The notes: a model not told the origin generated them from the letters alone. A stretch of 64,000 nucleotides of DNA from Chloroflexota bacterium (GCA_016234485.1 JACRBL010000052.1:1-64000); one strand, 5' to 3'; shown: positions 53,181 to 63,357, counted from the stretch's first letter. Made by a program: numbers and translations.

Positions 53181-54995
53181 CTATTCAGGCGTTGGGGAGG
53201 GAGATGGCGAGGGTGGCGGCGTACGCGTGGGAGTGGGTGTGCGCGAGGGCGTGGGAGTCCGCGTGATGGTTGGCGTGGGCGAGGGGGTGGTGAGCGCGAT
53301 CACATGTTCGCGCGCTTCCGTCCGCCACGCGGCAGGGACGGCCTGCGCGGGCAGCGCCAGCAGGGCCTCCCAATCGCGCTTGGCTTGGGGGAGTTGTCCC
53401 ATTTTCTCGAGCGAGATGGCGCGCCAGTAATAAACCTGGGCGCGCTGTTCGTCGGTCTCGGCGAGTGCGAAGGCTTTCGCGGCCTGGTTGAAGCCATTGC
53501 CGTATTCTTCGTAGACGATGTAAGCATGCGCCAGCGCGATCTGCACGTCGAACGATTCGGGGAAGGATTGATCCGCCACCCGCAATTCGTAGACAGCCTC
53601 GGCAAAGCGTTCCATTTCAATGTAGATGAGTCCGCGATAGTAACGCGCTTCGGGATTGTTCTCTAACTCGATCGATGCGTCCAGTTTTTCGAGGGCGGTC
53701 TCGTAATCGCCATCGTCGAAACTAAATTTCCCTTGCAAGAAGAGCGTGGTCACATTTTCCTCGGCGTAGAGGACGTATGTCCGCAGGGCCGCCCTGGCTT
53801 CGTCGGTCATGCCGAGCGCGTCGTAGGCCCGGCCGAGGAGCAGGTAATCTTCCACGAGGGTGATGTCCAACTCGTTGGCGCGTTGGGCCGAGGCCAGCGC
53901 GTCTTCGTATTCGCCCAAGGCGAGGTAGGCGCGCGCTTTTTCATAATGCACAAGCGGCGAGCCTGGGTTAACTTCTTCAGCGGTTTCGAGGGTTTCGAGC
54001 GCGTCCTCGGGCTTGTCGCGGTCGGTCAAATACGCGGCGCGGAAGAGATAGGCTTCCAAAAAGTCGGGGGCAAATTCGATGGCCGCGTCGAGGTCGTCAA
54101 TGACGATGGTGTTGGGGTTGAGCGCCAGGTTGACGCGCGCCCGTCCCAAATAGGCGGGGCCGAATTTTGGATTCAGTTCGAGCGCCTTCTCGTAGGCTTC
54201 CAACGCTTCTTTGTATTCTTCCTTAAAGCGATGCGCCTCGCCGATGAAGTACAACGGGTCGGCGGAGGTTGGCTCGGCGGTGGCGATCTGCTCCATGAAG
54301 AGGATCACCTCGTCCCAGTTGCCTTCCTCGTAGGCGTCGTTCGCGGCGCGGACGATGTCCTTCGATTGCGGCTCGCGCGGCGTCAAGTTGTAGAGAGGCG
54401 TGGGGGTGTAGGTGGCGGTGAGAAGCGCCCAAAGCGGAGTCGGCCCGATGAAGGTCGGAGAGGCGCGAGGCGTGAAGTTGAGCGGCGTGGGCGTCAGCGT
54501 GAAAGTCGGCGATGGTCCGAATGTAAATGTGGGGATGGCGCTCGTCTGCGGGATGCGCGGCTGGATGAACATGAAGAAGATCACGCCGCAGAGGACCAGA
54601 CCCAGCGCCCCCATGCCCGCGAGGCGCACGCCCGGACGCGAGAGCAGGGGTGGCCGTTCTTCGGCGCGCTCGAAGGTCAGGATGAGTTGCTCCTCCCAGG
54701 CGCGCGGATGGTTGAGCGGGAAGGGCTGGGCGCTTTCATCGGGAGGCAAGGCTCCCAACAACACCAGGCCGCGTTTGGCTGTTTTGTTTTCGGGGTCGAG
54801 ACGAAGGGCGGTTTGCAGACAGTAGACGCGCTCCTTGGCGGTTTCCACCGCGGCGCTCATCCAGACCCAGTAATTGACGTTGTTCTGGTCGGTCTTGAGC
54901 AGGCGGGTGAGAATCTCTTTGGCGCGCGGACGCTCTTCCTTACGAATTGCTTCCACCGCTTCTTGAAAGAGAGTGTCTATTCCTGTGTCGGTCAT
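53181..54995 (-). CDS. TPR-repeat membrane protein
   Basis: A 604-residue protein. The cytoplasmic N-terminus has one TPR-like pair (about 1-75) and a membrane helix near 130-150 (LGLVLCGVIFFMFI). A Thr/Pro-rich linker of SPTFTLTPTP type (about 155-200) follows, then about ten TPR units (about 205-570). It ends in a TPTPTRTPPPSPS tail. Typical Chloroflexota surface-linked scaffold. No catalytic motif. Confidence 0.87.
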   Translation of the reverse strand: MTDTGIDTLFQEAVEAIRKEERPRAKEILTRLLKTDQNNVNYWVWMSAAVETAKERVYCLQTALRLDPENKTAKRGLVLLGALPPDESAQPFPLNHPRAWEEQLILTFERAEERPPLLSRPGVRLAGMGALGLVLCGVIFFMFIQPRIPQTSAIPTFTFGPSPTFTLTPTPLNFTPRASPTFIGPTPLWALLTATYTPTPLYNLTPREPQSKDIVRAANDAYEEGNWDEVILFMEQIATAEPTSADPLYFIGEAHRFKEEYKEALEAYEKALELNPKFGPAYLGRARVNLALNPNTIVIDDLDAAIEFAPDFLEAYLFRAAYLTDRDKPEDALETLETAEEVNPGSPLVHYEKARAYLALGEYEDALASAQRANELDITLVEDYLLLGRAYDALGMTDEARAALRTYVLYAEENVTTLFLQGKFSFDDGDYETALEKLDASIELENNPEARYYRGLIYIEMERFAEAVYELRVADQSFPESFDVQIALAHAYIVYEEYGNGFNQAAKAFALAETDEQRAQVYYWRAISLEKMGQLPQAKRDWEALLALPAQAVPAAWRTEAREHVIALTTPSPTPTITRTPTPSRTPTPTRTPPPSPSPSPTPE

Positions 54996-55059
54996 GGTTG
55001 CATTTTATCAGATAATAATCCGCTCGGTTTGGCGCTGGTCTTGGGTTGAAAATTGCCTA

Positions 55060-55088
55060 TTGAATGCGCGGATTATCTGACATATACT
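55060..55088 (+). promoter_or_regulatory. Promoter within inverted repeat
   Basis: TTGAAT (55060-55065), 17-base spacer, TATACT (55083-55088). CAGATAATAATCCGC (about 55010) and GCGGATTATCTG (about 55068) are near-inverse arms, one of which covers the spacer, so repressor control is possible. Confidence 0.65.
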
Positions 55089-55120
55089 TGATTCATATCC
55101 TTCGCAAGGGAGCGTGCACA

Positions 55121-55543
55121 ATGGCATCAAAACGCAAACCATCAGGCAAAAAAGCGGGGAGAGATATTGTTGAGATCAATGTGACGGGAAACAACAACGC
55201 GGTGGCCGCGAGCGGCGGACGCGCGACCGTTTCAATTGGCGCGGCCGCCCAGGAGGAATGGAAATCCTGGCGCGAGAAGATGGAGAGCGAAATCAAGGCT
55301 CTCAAGGAATTGTCCGCTGAAGACCAATCCATGCTGGCACAGAATGTGGAACAGGTGGTGAAGGAGGCCGAGAAAGGCGAGGAGGCAGATCCCAGCCGCA
55401 TTGAACGCCTGCTCAACGCCATCTCTGCCATGGCGCCAGATATTCTGGATGTGATCGTTACCACCATTGGGAATCCGCTGGCGGGAATTAGGCTGGTCAT
55501 CAAAAAAATTGGGGAAAAAGCAAAAGTGACCAGGATGGCATAG
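55121..55543 (+). CDS. Hypothetical protein with NNNAV-type N-terminal motif
   Basis: 140 residues from ATG 55121. The N-terminus has IVEINVTGNNNAVAASGGRA, a short Gly/Asn repeat-like strand motif shared with the next gene (VDLKGSDNAVAVGPRSFA). A charged helical middle (about 45-95) and a hydrophobic end (about 100-130) follow. Such D/N-N-x-AV motifs precede effector or signalling domains in other bacteria, but no function can be claimed. Three bases separate it from the next gene. Confidence 0.7.
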   Translation: MASKRKPSGKKAGRDIVEINVTGNNNAVAASGGRATVSIGAAAQEEWKSWREKMESEIKALKELSAEDQSMLAQNVEQVVKEAEKGEEADPSRIERLLNAISAMAPDILDVIVTTIGNPLAGIRLVIKKIGEKAKVTRMA

Positions 55544-55546
55544 TCT

Positions 55547-57043
55547 ATGACCATCAAGCCCAGAGGTCCGGGGCGAGGCGGCGCGTCCAGGCTAAAGCCA
55601 AAATCTGAGCCGCCGCCTGATGTAAATGTTGATTTAAAAGGGTCAGATAATGCCGTGGCGGTGGGGCCGCGGAGTTTCGCGGCCAGCGTCAAGGTTATTT
55701 TTCAAGGGAATTGGAAACCATTTGCCGTGGTGTTGGGGGGCGTGTTGGCGACGTTGTTTGTCATCCTTTACTTCGTCATCCCAAAACAGACTTGCGCGTT
55801 CAGCGAACAATTCACAGTGGCGGTGGCCGAATTTGCCGTGAAGGATGATGCGGGGAAAACAATAAGAAGCGAGGATGGATTGAATCTTGCAGAATCCATT
55901 GCCGGTCAAATCGAAGCGTTTTTCAAAGAAATGCGCCTTGAGATGGACACATCGTATGAAATTTGCGGCCCGAAGCAAATTGGGATGATACAAACCGAGG
56001 ACGAAGCGCGCGAGTTCGCCATCTCAAAAGGCGCGTCCATAATTGTTTATGGTCAGATCGAAAAAGCGAATGGGACCTCCTTTTTCTCGCCGCGTTTTTA
56101 TGTAAATCAGTCCACATTCAAGGATGCAGAGGAGATCACCGGCCAACATGAAATTGGGAAAGATGTGCAAGGAAAATCGGACGTGGACATTATCCTGGCC
56201 GCAAGCCCTGGCGTGCAGGCGCGCGTGGACGGCCTGAGTATGTTGACTGTTGGGCTGGTCTATTATTCGATGGATCAATTTGACAAAGCCCTCGCCTACT
56301 TTCAAAAGGCCGACCATCCTGATTGGGTGGGGAGTGGAAAAGAAACCGTCTACCTTTTGATTGGCAATACCTATATTCGTAGAGCATCCAAGACGAAAGA
56401 TTTTTCCATCCTTTCTGAAGCCGAGCGTTACTATCTTCTGGCAATGGAAGATCCAGATTATGGACGCGCCAAGATTGGCGAGGCGAATGTTCTTTACTTG
56501 CGCGCCTATCTGGAAAATGATTGCGATCCCGCGGGCTTTCAAGATGCGGTTGATTTGCTTGACGAGGCATCTGCCCTGGAAGACCAACCCGCAAGCGCGA
56601 ATATTGAAACCAAAGTCCATTTTTACCGCGGACAGATCGCGCTGATGCGTTTCGATTGTAATTTACCCGGCGAGGATTGGGCGTTCGTCGCTGAGAATGA
56701 GTTTATGTGGGTGGCGGCGCGCTATGAAGCCGACGCCGAGAATGAGGACGCACAAAGCATCCAATCTTTCGCGGCCCATGCCTACGCGCGGTTGAGTTAT
56801 CTTGCCTACTATAAACATAACGATGTGACGTCAGCCATTGCTTTTATCCAAAAGGCGATTCCCATTTCTCCCATGATTTATCAAGCCAATTATCTCTCCC
56901 AGCTTGGCGATATGTATGTCGTCATAGGGGAAAAAGATAAGGCCATCGAGTCCTATCGCCAGGCAATAATCATTGCAAACGATTTTGATGCCCAAAGTGT
57001 GTCGAAGTATCAGAAAAAATTAGATTCAGTTCTGGGGCCGTAA
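55547..57043 (+). CDS. Membrane-anchored TPR protein with CsgG/TolB-N-like domain
   Basis: A 498-residue protein. The N-terminal NAVAVG motif is followed by one membrane helix (about 62-84). An alpha/beta domain (about 88-205) has VAVAEF and SIIVYGQIEK segments typical of CsgG/FlgO/TolB-N-like envelope proteins. TPR-like helical pairs follow to the end (about 220-490). It forms a pair with the preceding small protein and is followed by lipoprotein genes. Function unknown. Confidence 0.75.
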   Translation: MTIKPRGPGRGGASRLKPKSEPPPDVNVDLKGSDNAVAVGPRSFAASVKVIFQGNWKPFAVVLGGVLATLFVILYFVIPKQTCAFSEQFTVAVAEFAVKDDAGKTIRSEDGLNLAESIAGQIEAFFKEMRLEMDTSYEICGPKQIGMIQTEDEAREFAISKGASIIVYGQIEKANGTSFFSPRFYVNQSTFKDAEEITGQHEIGKDVQGKSDVDIILAASPGVQARVDGLSMLTVGLVYYSMDQFDKALAYFQKADHPDWVGSGKETVYLLIGNTYIRRASKTKDFSILSEAERYYLLAMEDPDYGRAKIGEANVLYLRAYLENDCDPAGFQDAVDLLDEASALEDQPASANIETKVHFYRGQIALMRFDCNLPGEDWAFVAENEFMWVAARYEADAENEDAQSIQSFAAHAYARLSYLAYYKHNDVTSAIAFIQKAIPISPMIYQANYLSQLGDMYVVIGEKDKAIESYRQAIIIANDFDAQSVSKYQKKLDSVLGP

Positions 57044-57101
57044 AACGACTCTCTTAGCGGTAGCGCATCAAGTTTGATCTACTCGCCGATAGGAGGCGAA
57101 C

Positions 57102-58121
57102 ATGCTACCTAAAAAAACAGCCAGCATCCTTGCCGTCATTGTGGGTTTCTTTTTGGTTCTATCCTGTGGGGGAGGGGCCGTGACGTCTGAACCAGAAAAC
57201 ATGCCTCCGCTTGAGGTCAAACCTACCAAGCGGCCTCCGACCAGGCCGCCCAAGGCAACCTCCATTCCCCGTCCCACTCATCTTCCCACCGTTACGCAAC
57301 CGCCTCCCGCTCCGGGAAGCATGAACCTCCCGCCTCTTCCCGACTTCGAGGGGAGCGTCGTCACTTCTGGTTTTGGCGGCGGCCCTCTTTGCGACGATTT
57401 CTACCAGGGACCGCCGCATGTACAGGGCGCAGCCAATTCTTTCGTCCCCGCGCGGACGGGGTACTTGTGCTTATACGGATTCGGTTTTGATAATGGATTT
57501 CGCGTCGAACTCACCGCGCCGGATAACAGTATTACCCTCTGGGGAGATTATTACGTTTCCAGCCAGGACTTTGATGTGTACTGGAATAATTGGAATCTCA
57601 GGAACTTCGGCAGTTATGCCAACTGGCTGGGCGGTTCGCCCCCGGATGGGCTTTTTCTAATCGGAGAATCGTACACGCGAATTTTTATCAAAATTCGATG
57701 GCGAGGCGATCTTCCAATTGGAGACTGGCGTTTCCGCGCCGTCGCTGAGAGTGGGTTGGAAGTTGTCAAACATTTTACAGTGGTCGCCCCTTATTATCCT
57801 TCAATCACTGTGGTGGACTCGCGTCAAGATTGGATCATCCCCGCCTATTCCACCTGCCACTTTGCCGACCAGCCACAGGATCTGTTTGCGCTGGCAGAGG
57901 GTTATCCGCCCAACCGCAAGATTTTTCTTTATGTGTATGAGCAGTCTGACGGACTGGTCCTCCAATCCTCCGCACAGACGGATTCGCTCGGCAGTTTTTA
58001 CGTTCCCATCCGCGGCCCATATCGGCAGGATGGTAAGTACTTCCTGATCGCCGTTTCTGAACCGTTAGTCGGCAGGACACTTCCACTTGGAAATATGGTG
58101 GACTGTTTTTACGTGCCGTAG
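57102..58121 (+). CDS. Lipoprotein, first of three tandem paralogues
   Basis: 339 residues. The lipobox ends LVLSCG (C about 24), followed by a Pro-rich linker. A conserved LPPLPDFEGSVV introduces the folded part, which has a Gly-rich GFGGGPLCDD and later YPPNRKIFLYVYEQ. Unlike its two downstream paralogues it lacks the SH3b domain. RBS GGAGGCGAAC precedes ATG 57102. A lineage-specific surface protein with no known function. Confidence 0.78.
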   Translation: MLPKKTASILAVIVGFFLVLSCGGGAVTSEPENMPPLEVKPTKRPPTRPPKATSIPRPTHLPTVTQPPPAPGSMNLPPLPDFEGSVVTSGFGGGPLCDDFYQGPPHVQGAANSFVPARTGYLCLYGFGFDNGFRVELTAPDNSITLWGDYYVSSQDFDVYWNNWNLRNFGSYANWLGGSPPDGLFLIGESYTRIFIKIRWRGDLPIGDWRFRAVAESGLEVVKHFTVVAPYYPSITVVDSRQDWIIPAYSTCHFADQPQDLFALAEGYPPNRKIFLYVYEQSDGLVLQSSAQTDSLGSFYVPIRGPYRQDGKYFLIAVSEPLVGRTLPLGNMVDCFYVP

Positions 58122-58132
58122 GAGAAACCTTG

Positions 58133-59515
58133 ATGAATTCCAAGCGATATCGTGTCCTTGCCTTGGTTTCCATTTTTCTACTTATTTCTGTGCCGTGTTC
58201 TTATCTGCAGGTCCAACTGACCGAGCCGCCTCCTTCCGCGCCTTCTCCATCCGTTCTGCCTATCGAGGCGCAATCCACTTTTACCGATACCGTATCCACG
58301 CCGGCTCTTGAGAAACCTCCTAATCCCATTATGGCGAGCACGGAAACTTTTATCCCGACCAGGACAGTCACGCACACCTTCACTCCAACATTTCTTCCCA
58401 CCTTTACGTTCACTATTACCAATACGTCCCTTCCGCCCCTGCCGGATTTCGATGAACTGGTTACTTTTGGCGGTGGCGGTGGCGGCGGTGAATGCGGAGT
58501 TCCCCCATCTTTGCCGCCTGCTCTCGAGGTGCATCAATACAATAATGTTTTGGTTCTTTGCATGTGGGGTGTAAATTTTGGTTTGCCATTCGAAATTACT
58601 TTCAATGCACCGGATGGGAGGATCGCCGGGCCAATCAAATTATTGGTTGACCAACGAACCGGGAAAGTGAAATGGCAAGGCTATCATCAGGATGATTTCT
58701 TAGCTATTGCGGACTGGGGGAATAACGGCACGTTTGCGGAGGTACAAATTTGGTGGCCAATTGATTATCCAACGGGGCAATGGCAAGCCGTCGCTTACGG
58801 AGAAGGTCTACAGGCAAGCGATTATTTCCAGGTGCAAAAGGAAAGTTCCCATCCATACATCGCGGCGCTTAATCCGCGCCCCTGGAATGATATAACGCCC
58901 GGTATCATTGATCGAGGATTACATATGATTCAACTTAAGGGAAATCGTAAGGTGAATATGCTTGGATTGGGTTATCCTCTCAATTCGATAGTCTATCTCC
59001 TGACATATCGTGGCAATACGCCTTCGTCACAGGACTTTATATTGATTGCCACCCAGGCCGTGCATTCGGACTTCAATGGATCATTTACTGCAGAATTAAT
59101 TGGGGCGTTCGATCCTGGACAATCCTATTTGATCGTTGGAGTTTGTGATCCCAACGCCCACATCGCTGGAGAGAATCATTGGCTAATCCAGAAACATCCA
59201 CATGACTATTTCAAAATTTTATCTGATTCCGCACCTGGCGCATCCTGCCCCGGCGCGCCACCCCAGCGGATGATCGTCAATCAACGCGGCTATGTCTGCA
59301 CCCAAAGCGATAGGATTCGCCTACGCAACGCGCCAGCAAAATCTGCATCCACTATTGTTTACGTCAACACTGGCGTTCAATTCACCGTTGTCGGCGGGCC
59401 TTCCTGCTCTGACGACTGGTCATGGTGGAACGTCCGCCTCGATGACGGGATGACCGGCTGGCTTGCGGAGGGCGGCGACGCGGTGGACCCGTATTTCATT
59501 TGTCCATTGCCTTGA
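58133..59515 (+). CDS. Lipoprotein with C-terminal SH3b domain (second paralogue)
   Basis: 460 residues from ATG 58133 (a TTG one codon upstream is less likely). The signal region ends near ISVPCSY and is followed by a Thr/Pro-rich linker. LPPLPDFDELVTFGGGGGG opens the folded part. The final 90 residues form an SH3b domain: RGYVCTQSDRIRLRNAP...VGGPSCSDDWSWWNVR...GWLAEGG. Probably binds cell wall or other envelope polymer. Confidence 0.82.
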   Translation: MNSKRYRVLALVSIFLLISVPCSYLQVQLTEPPPSAPSPSVLPIEAQSTFTDTVSTPALEKPPNPIMASTETFIPTRTVTHTFTPTFLPTFTFTITNTSLPPLPDFDELVTFGGGGGGGECGVPPSLPPALEVHQYNNVLVLCMWGVNFGLPFEITFNAPDGRIAGPIKLLVDQRTGKVKWQGYHQDDFLAIADWGNNGTFAEVQIWWPIDYPTGQWQAVAYGEGLQASDYFQVQKESSHPYIAALNPRPWNDITPGIIDRGLHMIQLKGNRKVNMLGLGYPLNSIVYLLTYRGNTPSSQDFILIATQAVHSDFNGSFTAELIGAFDPGQSYLIVGVCDPNAHIAGENHWLIQKHPHDYFKILSDSAPGASCPGAPPQRMIVNQRGYVCTQSDRIRLRNAPAKSASTIVYVNTGVQFTVVGGPSCSDDWSWWNVRLDDGMTGWLAEGGDAVDPYFICPLP

Positions 59516-59544
59516 TGATGTCTTGTTAAGTCATGGAGTGTATG

Positions 59545-60933
59545 ATGAACACGAAACCCATCTTGTTCCGCCCAATAACTGTAGGTTTGGTTTTGTTTGT
59601 AGTGTTGGCCTGCACCCTGCCGAGGCCACAGACGGTTGCGCCAACCCAGGTAATCACAACTATTGTGCCGTCAGCATCTGAACAATCTTTTGCGGCATCT
59701 TTTCTTTCCACAACTTTAACCCAAACTTTAACCCCGACCAAAATTTTTACGAAAACGCCGACAAGAACGCCAACAAAGATGCCAACAGGCACATTTACGC
59801 TCACGGCATTGCCTCGTTTGCCAGATTTTCAGGAAGTGATTACATTTGCAGGCGGCGGAGGAGCAGGGCCTTGTTACTTTGAAGGTCGTCCTCCATTTTT
59901 CCTTGATGTGCATACATTAGATAACAGAACTCTGTTCGCTTCTTTTAGGTTAGGGGGAATTGATGTTGCCAAACCATTTCAGCTAATTTTATTTCAGCCT
60001 GACAGCCCCAATGGCGTTTCTTTATCATCGCCCTATTTGTTGGCGGACTTGGCAACACAAGACATTCACGCGGCAGAATATATAAAAAATTATAAATTCG
60101 GGGATTTGTGCGGTTATAGCGATGGAATATTGTCGTGGGATATTAAAGTTTGGTCACCCATTATTCTTTCACCTGGAAAGTGGCGTTTTTCTGTGGAACA
60201 GAAAGAGAGCGCTTTCGGCGTATTTTCATCAGATTTTTGGGTCCAAGAAAATACTGATCCTGAGATTTGCGTGCTTAGTTCAGGTCCAAAAACAGAACTG
60301 GTAGGGCAACTTTCCTCATATCATCCCTATCACTTAGTAATACCAAAAGAAATTGGAAAAGTAGATGTAAACGGAATAAATTTCCCATTAAACGCACCTG
60401 TTTATGTTCTGTTGTTTCAAAAGATAGACGTTTCGGATAAATGGGAATTGTTACAAAAGCATTTGGTGCAAGCTAACCGTGAAGGATCATTTGCAATAGA
60501 ATTTTCCAACCTAATAGATGCAGGTGGTTTTCTAGTTGTTGGCTTGAGCGATCCTAATGCTCCCTTGGAAGAAACAAATGCATCTGGGTACAGAGGTTTT
60601 AATACGTATCTCCCTCATGATTTTTTTGATCTTATTAGCGCAAATCCTATTACCACTAGTTCCTGCCCCGGTGCGCCGCCGCAACGGATGCTCATGAATC
60701 AACGCGGCTATGTCTGCACCCAAAGCGACAGGATCCGCCTGCGCAACGCGCCAGCAAAATCTGCCTCCACTATTGTTTATGTAAATACTGGTGCGCAATT
60801 CACCGTTATCGGCGGCCCCTCCTGTTCCGACAACTGGTCGTGGTGGAACGTCCGTCTCGATGACGGGACGACCGGCTGGCTCGCGGAGGGCGGCGACGCG
60901 GTGGACCCGTATTTCATCTGCCCGGCCCCATGA
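59545..60933 (+). CDS. Lipoprotein with C-terminal SH3b domain (third paralogue)
   Basis: 462 residues from ATG 59545, which is preceded by GGAG at proper spacing; ATG 59533 lies before that RBS. Lipobox VVLAC, Thr/Pro linker, LPRLPDFQEVITFAGGGG and a folded core with little similarity to paralogue 2. It then ends in an SH3b domain almost identical to it. The body is AT-rich while the SH3b part has high GC, so the end was probably copied by gene conversion. Confidence 0.82.
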   Translation: MNTKPILFRPITVGLVLFVVLACTLPRPQTVAPTQVITTIVPSASEQSFAASFLSTTLTQTLTPTKIFTKTPTRTPTKMPTGTFTLTALPRLPDFQEVITFAGGGGAGPCYFEGRPPFFLDVHTLDNRTLFASFRLGGIDVAKPFQLILFQPDSPNGVSLSSPYLLADLATQDIHAAEYIKNYKFGDLCGYSDGILSWDIKVWSPIILSPGKWRFSVEQKESAFGVFSSDFWVQENTDPEICVLSSGPKTELVGQLSSYHPYHLVIPKEIGKVDVNGINFPLNAPVYVLLFQKIDVSDKWELLQKHLVQANREGSFAIEFSNLIDAGGFLVVGLSDPNAPLEETNASGYRGFNTYLPHDFFDLISANPITTSSCPGAPPQRMLMNQRGYVCTQSDRIRLRNAPAKSASTIVYVNTGAQFTVIGGPSCSDNWSWWNVRLDDGTTGWLAEGGDAVDPYFICPAP

Positions 60934-60955
60934 GCGTTTCGGTGAAATTTACTTC

Positions 60956-60984
60956 TTGCATCCCCCGTGCCTCTGTGCTAAAAT
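60956..60984 (+). promoter_or_regulatory. Promoter for nusA-ylxR-infB
   Basis: TTGCAT (60956-60961), 17-base spacer, TAAAAT (60979-60984). The 5' leader of about 90 bases has no recognised element. Confidence 0.65.
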
Positions 60985-61082
60985 CACGGGCGTACGGGAA
61001 ACTCAATATCGAAAGCAACGAGAACTGGGCAACCCCCAGTTTTCTGCTTGTTATAAGACTTATCACGGAGTTAAACGCAAGC

Positions 61083-62960
61083 ATGACAACCGCGTCCAAA
61101 ACGCCCAAGAACGAATTTGCAGTTGCCTTCAACGAGGTGTTGGAGGAAAAGCAACTCCCGAAGGACATCATCCTTTCGGCCATCGAGTCTGCCATGGTTT
61201 CGGCCTATCGGCGGGCTGTCAACGCGTCTGCCGCCCAGCACGTGGAGGCGAAGATTGACCCCGATACGGGCAAAGTGACCGTCTTCGCCGAGAAGGAAGT
61301 GGTGGAAGACATTATGGACGACCGCACCGAGGTGTTGTTGGACGTGGCCCGCAAGGTGAATCCTGAAACGCAATTGGGCGACATGGCGATCGTCGAAACC
61401 ACCCCCGCGGACTTTGGGCGCGTCGCGGCGCAAACCGCGCGCCAGGTCATTCAGCAGAGAATCCGCGAGGCCGAGCGCAGCGCGCAGTTGGAATATTTCC
61501 AGCGCCAGGTGGGCGAGATCGTCAGCGGCGTGGTGCAGGCTTCGCATCCCGTGCAGGGCGTGACCATTGGCCTCGACATGAAGGCCGAGGGCAACATGCC
61601 CAACAACCAGAAGGTGCCGGGCGAACGCTTCAAAGTGCATGATCGCCTGCGCGCCGTGGTACTGGAAGTGAAAGACGGGCCGCGCGGCCCGCAGATCATC
61701 CTCTCGCGCGCGCATCGCAACTTCCTGCGCCGCCTGTTGGAGAACGAAGTTCCCGAAATTTATCATGGCATTGTGGAAATCCGTGCCATCGCCCGCGAGC
61801 CGGGCGCGCGCGCCAAAGTGGCCGTGCTTGCCACCCAACCCGGCGTGGACGCGGTGGGCGCGTGCGTGGGCATCAAGGGCGTCCGCATTCAGGCCATCGT
61901 CAAGGAATTGCACGACGAAAAGATTGACATCATCCAATGGGACACCGATCCCGTGGTTTATATTTCCAAGGCCATCAGCCCGGCGCGCGTCAACGGCGTG
62001 TACCTGACCGAGGGCGCGGAAGGCGCCAAGACCGCCACGGTGGTGGTGGGCGAAGACCAGCTCAGCCTCGCGATTGGCCGCGATGGACAGAACGCCCGCC
62101 TGGCCGCCAAGTTGACCGGCTGGCGCATTGACATCAAATCCCTGCCCGAGGCCGCGTCCGATTCGCTCCAGAAGTTGAAGGGCGATGCCGAGTTGGCCGG
62201 TGTCCTGCCCACCATGGTGGAAATCATCCCCGCCGTTGAAGAGATTTTGCTCAAGAAGGCGGAAAATCGTCCCGTCACGCCCGAGGAGTTCGCGCAACTC
62301 ACGCAGTTCGTGGATCGCGTGGAACGCCGCACCATTCAGATCAAGGAAGACGCCCAGCGCGTGGTGGACGAGAAGAACGCCGTCGCGCTTGCCAACATCC
62401 CCGAGGCCGCCTTTGGCGTGAAACTCGAGGAAGCGGGCATCAAGGAACACGTGTTCAATATCCTGACCGAGGCCGGCTTCGAGACGGTGGGTCAGTTGAT
62501 GCTGGCTCTCCGCACCGACTCGAACAAGGTGTTGGGTCTGCCCGGCGTTGGCCCGAAGGCCATGCAAAACATCGAAGAGGTGTTGGCCGCGCTGAAATTC
62601 CCCGAAGTGGAAAAGCCCGCCGAAGCCGCGGCCCCGCCCGAGGTCCAGGTAGAAGCGGTCGCTGTCCAGCCCGAAGCGGCGGCGGAAGCGGCTCCTGTCG
62701 TGGCGGCGGAAGAAGTCAAGAAAGAAGAAGTGGAAGAACCCGCCATGAAAGACGGCGTCTCGCTCGAGGCGATGTTCTCGTTCAAGCCCGAAACCTTTAC
62801 AGCGCCGGAAAGCACAGAAGAATCCGAGAGCGACGATAAGAAGAAGGGCAAGAAGAAAAAGAAGAAGGGCGTCGAACTTGAATTTGATGAAAACCTGGGC
62901 GAAGTGGTTAGCCGCAAGAAACACAAACGCGGCGATGGCTCAGCCTGGGAAGCAGAATAA
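61083..62960 (+). CDS. nusA: Transcription termination/antitermination factor NusA
   Basis: 625 residues from ATG 61083 ([12 protein letters not shown]); the longer frame would read through the promoter. The N-terminal RNAP-binding domain (1-125) is followed by S1 (about 130-200), KH1/KH2 (about 205-345, [14 protein letters not shown] and [20 protein letters not shown]), and a helix-hairpin-helix near 490-540 ([16 protein letters not shown]). The C-terminus is a long acidic Ala/Glu tail followed by a Lys-rich [10 protein letters not shown] segment. The usual upstream neighbour rimP is absent. Confidence 0.95.
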   Translation: MTTASKTPKNEFAVAFNEVLEEKQLPKDIILSAIESAMVSAYRRAVNASAAQHVEAKIDPDTGKVTVFAEKEVVEDIMDDRTEVLLDVARKVNPETQLGDMAIVETTPADFGRVAAQTARQVIQQRIREAERSAQLEYFQRQVGEIVSGVVQASHPVQGVTIGLDMKAEGNMPNNQKVPGERFKVHDRLRAVVLEVKDGPRGPQIILSRAHRNFLRRLLENEVPEIYHGIVEIRAIAREPGARAKVAVLATQPGVDAVGACVGIKGVRIQAIVKELHDEKIDIIQWDTDPVVYISKAISPARVNGVYLTEGAEGAKTATVVVGEDQLSLAIGRDGQNARLAAKLTGWRIDIKSLPEAASDSLQKLKGDAELAGVLPTMVEIIPAVEEILLKKAENRPVTPEEFAQLTQFVDRVERRTIQIKEDAQRVVDEKNAVALANIPEAAFGVKLEEAGIKEHVFNILTEAGFETVGQLMLALRTDSNKVLGLPGVGPKAMQNIEEVLAALKFPEVEKPAEAAAPPEVQVEAVAVQPEAAAEAAPVVAAEEVKKEEVEEPAMKDGVSLEAMFSFKPETFTAPESTEESESDDKKKGKKKKKKGVELEFDENLGEVVSRKKHKRGDGSAWEAE

Positions 62961-63007
62961 TTTTCCTCGCCCCCTCTCCCATTTCGAGAGGGGCGAGGTC
63001 AAAGGAT

Positions 63008-63319
63008 ATGACAGCAAAACCTGCTAAACGCGTCAAACATATTCCCCAGCGGACTTGCGTGGGATGCCGAACGGCGCTGGCAAAGCGTTCGCTCATCCGC
63101 ATCGTTCGGACGGGCGAGGGCGTGTCGGTGGACCCGGGCGGTAAACTGCCGGGACGGGGGGCCTACCTGCATGACCGCCGCAGTTGCTGGGAGCGCGGCC
63201 TGCGCGGCGCGCTGTCCCACGCGCTGAAAGTGGAATTGACGCCATCGGATCGGGAGCGACTCGAATTGTTTGCAAGCGCGCTTCCCGAAGAATCGTCCAC
63301 GGACGCGACTGCCATGTGA
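63008..63319 (+). CDS. ylxR: YlxR/RnpM family RNA-binding protein
   Basis: A 103-residue DUF448 protein with PQRTCVGCRT, GRGAYLHDRRSCW and basic surface residues, as in YlxR. It lies in its conserved place between nusA and infB. In Firmicutes the homologue (RnpM) modulates RNase P; whether that holds here is unknown. Confidence 0.92.
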   Translation: MTAKPAKRVKHIPQRTCVGCRTALAKRSLIRIVRTGEGVSVDPGGKLPGRGAYLHDRRSCWERGLRGALSHALKVELTPSDRERLELFASALPEESSTDATAM

Positions 63320-63357
63320 TCGGTTAACTTTTCCGTTCAGCGGCATGTCTTCGTGGG

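Noticed and set aside
61071-62924. 617-codon minus-strand frame opposite nusA
   Set aside because: Leu/His/Arg-rich antisense shadow; nusA on the other strand has full domain structure.
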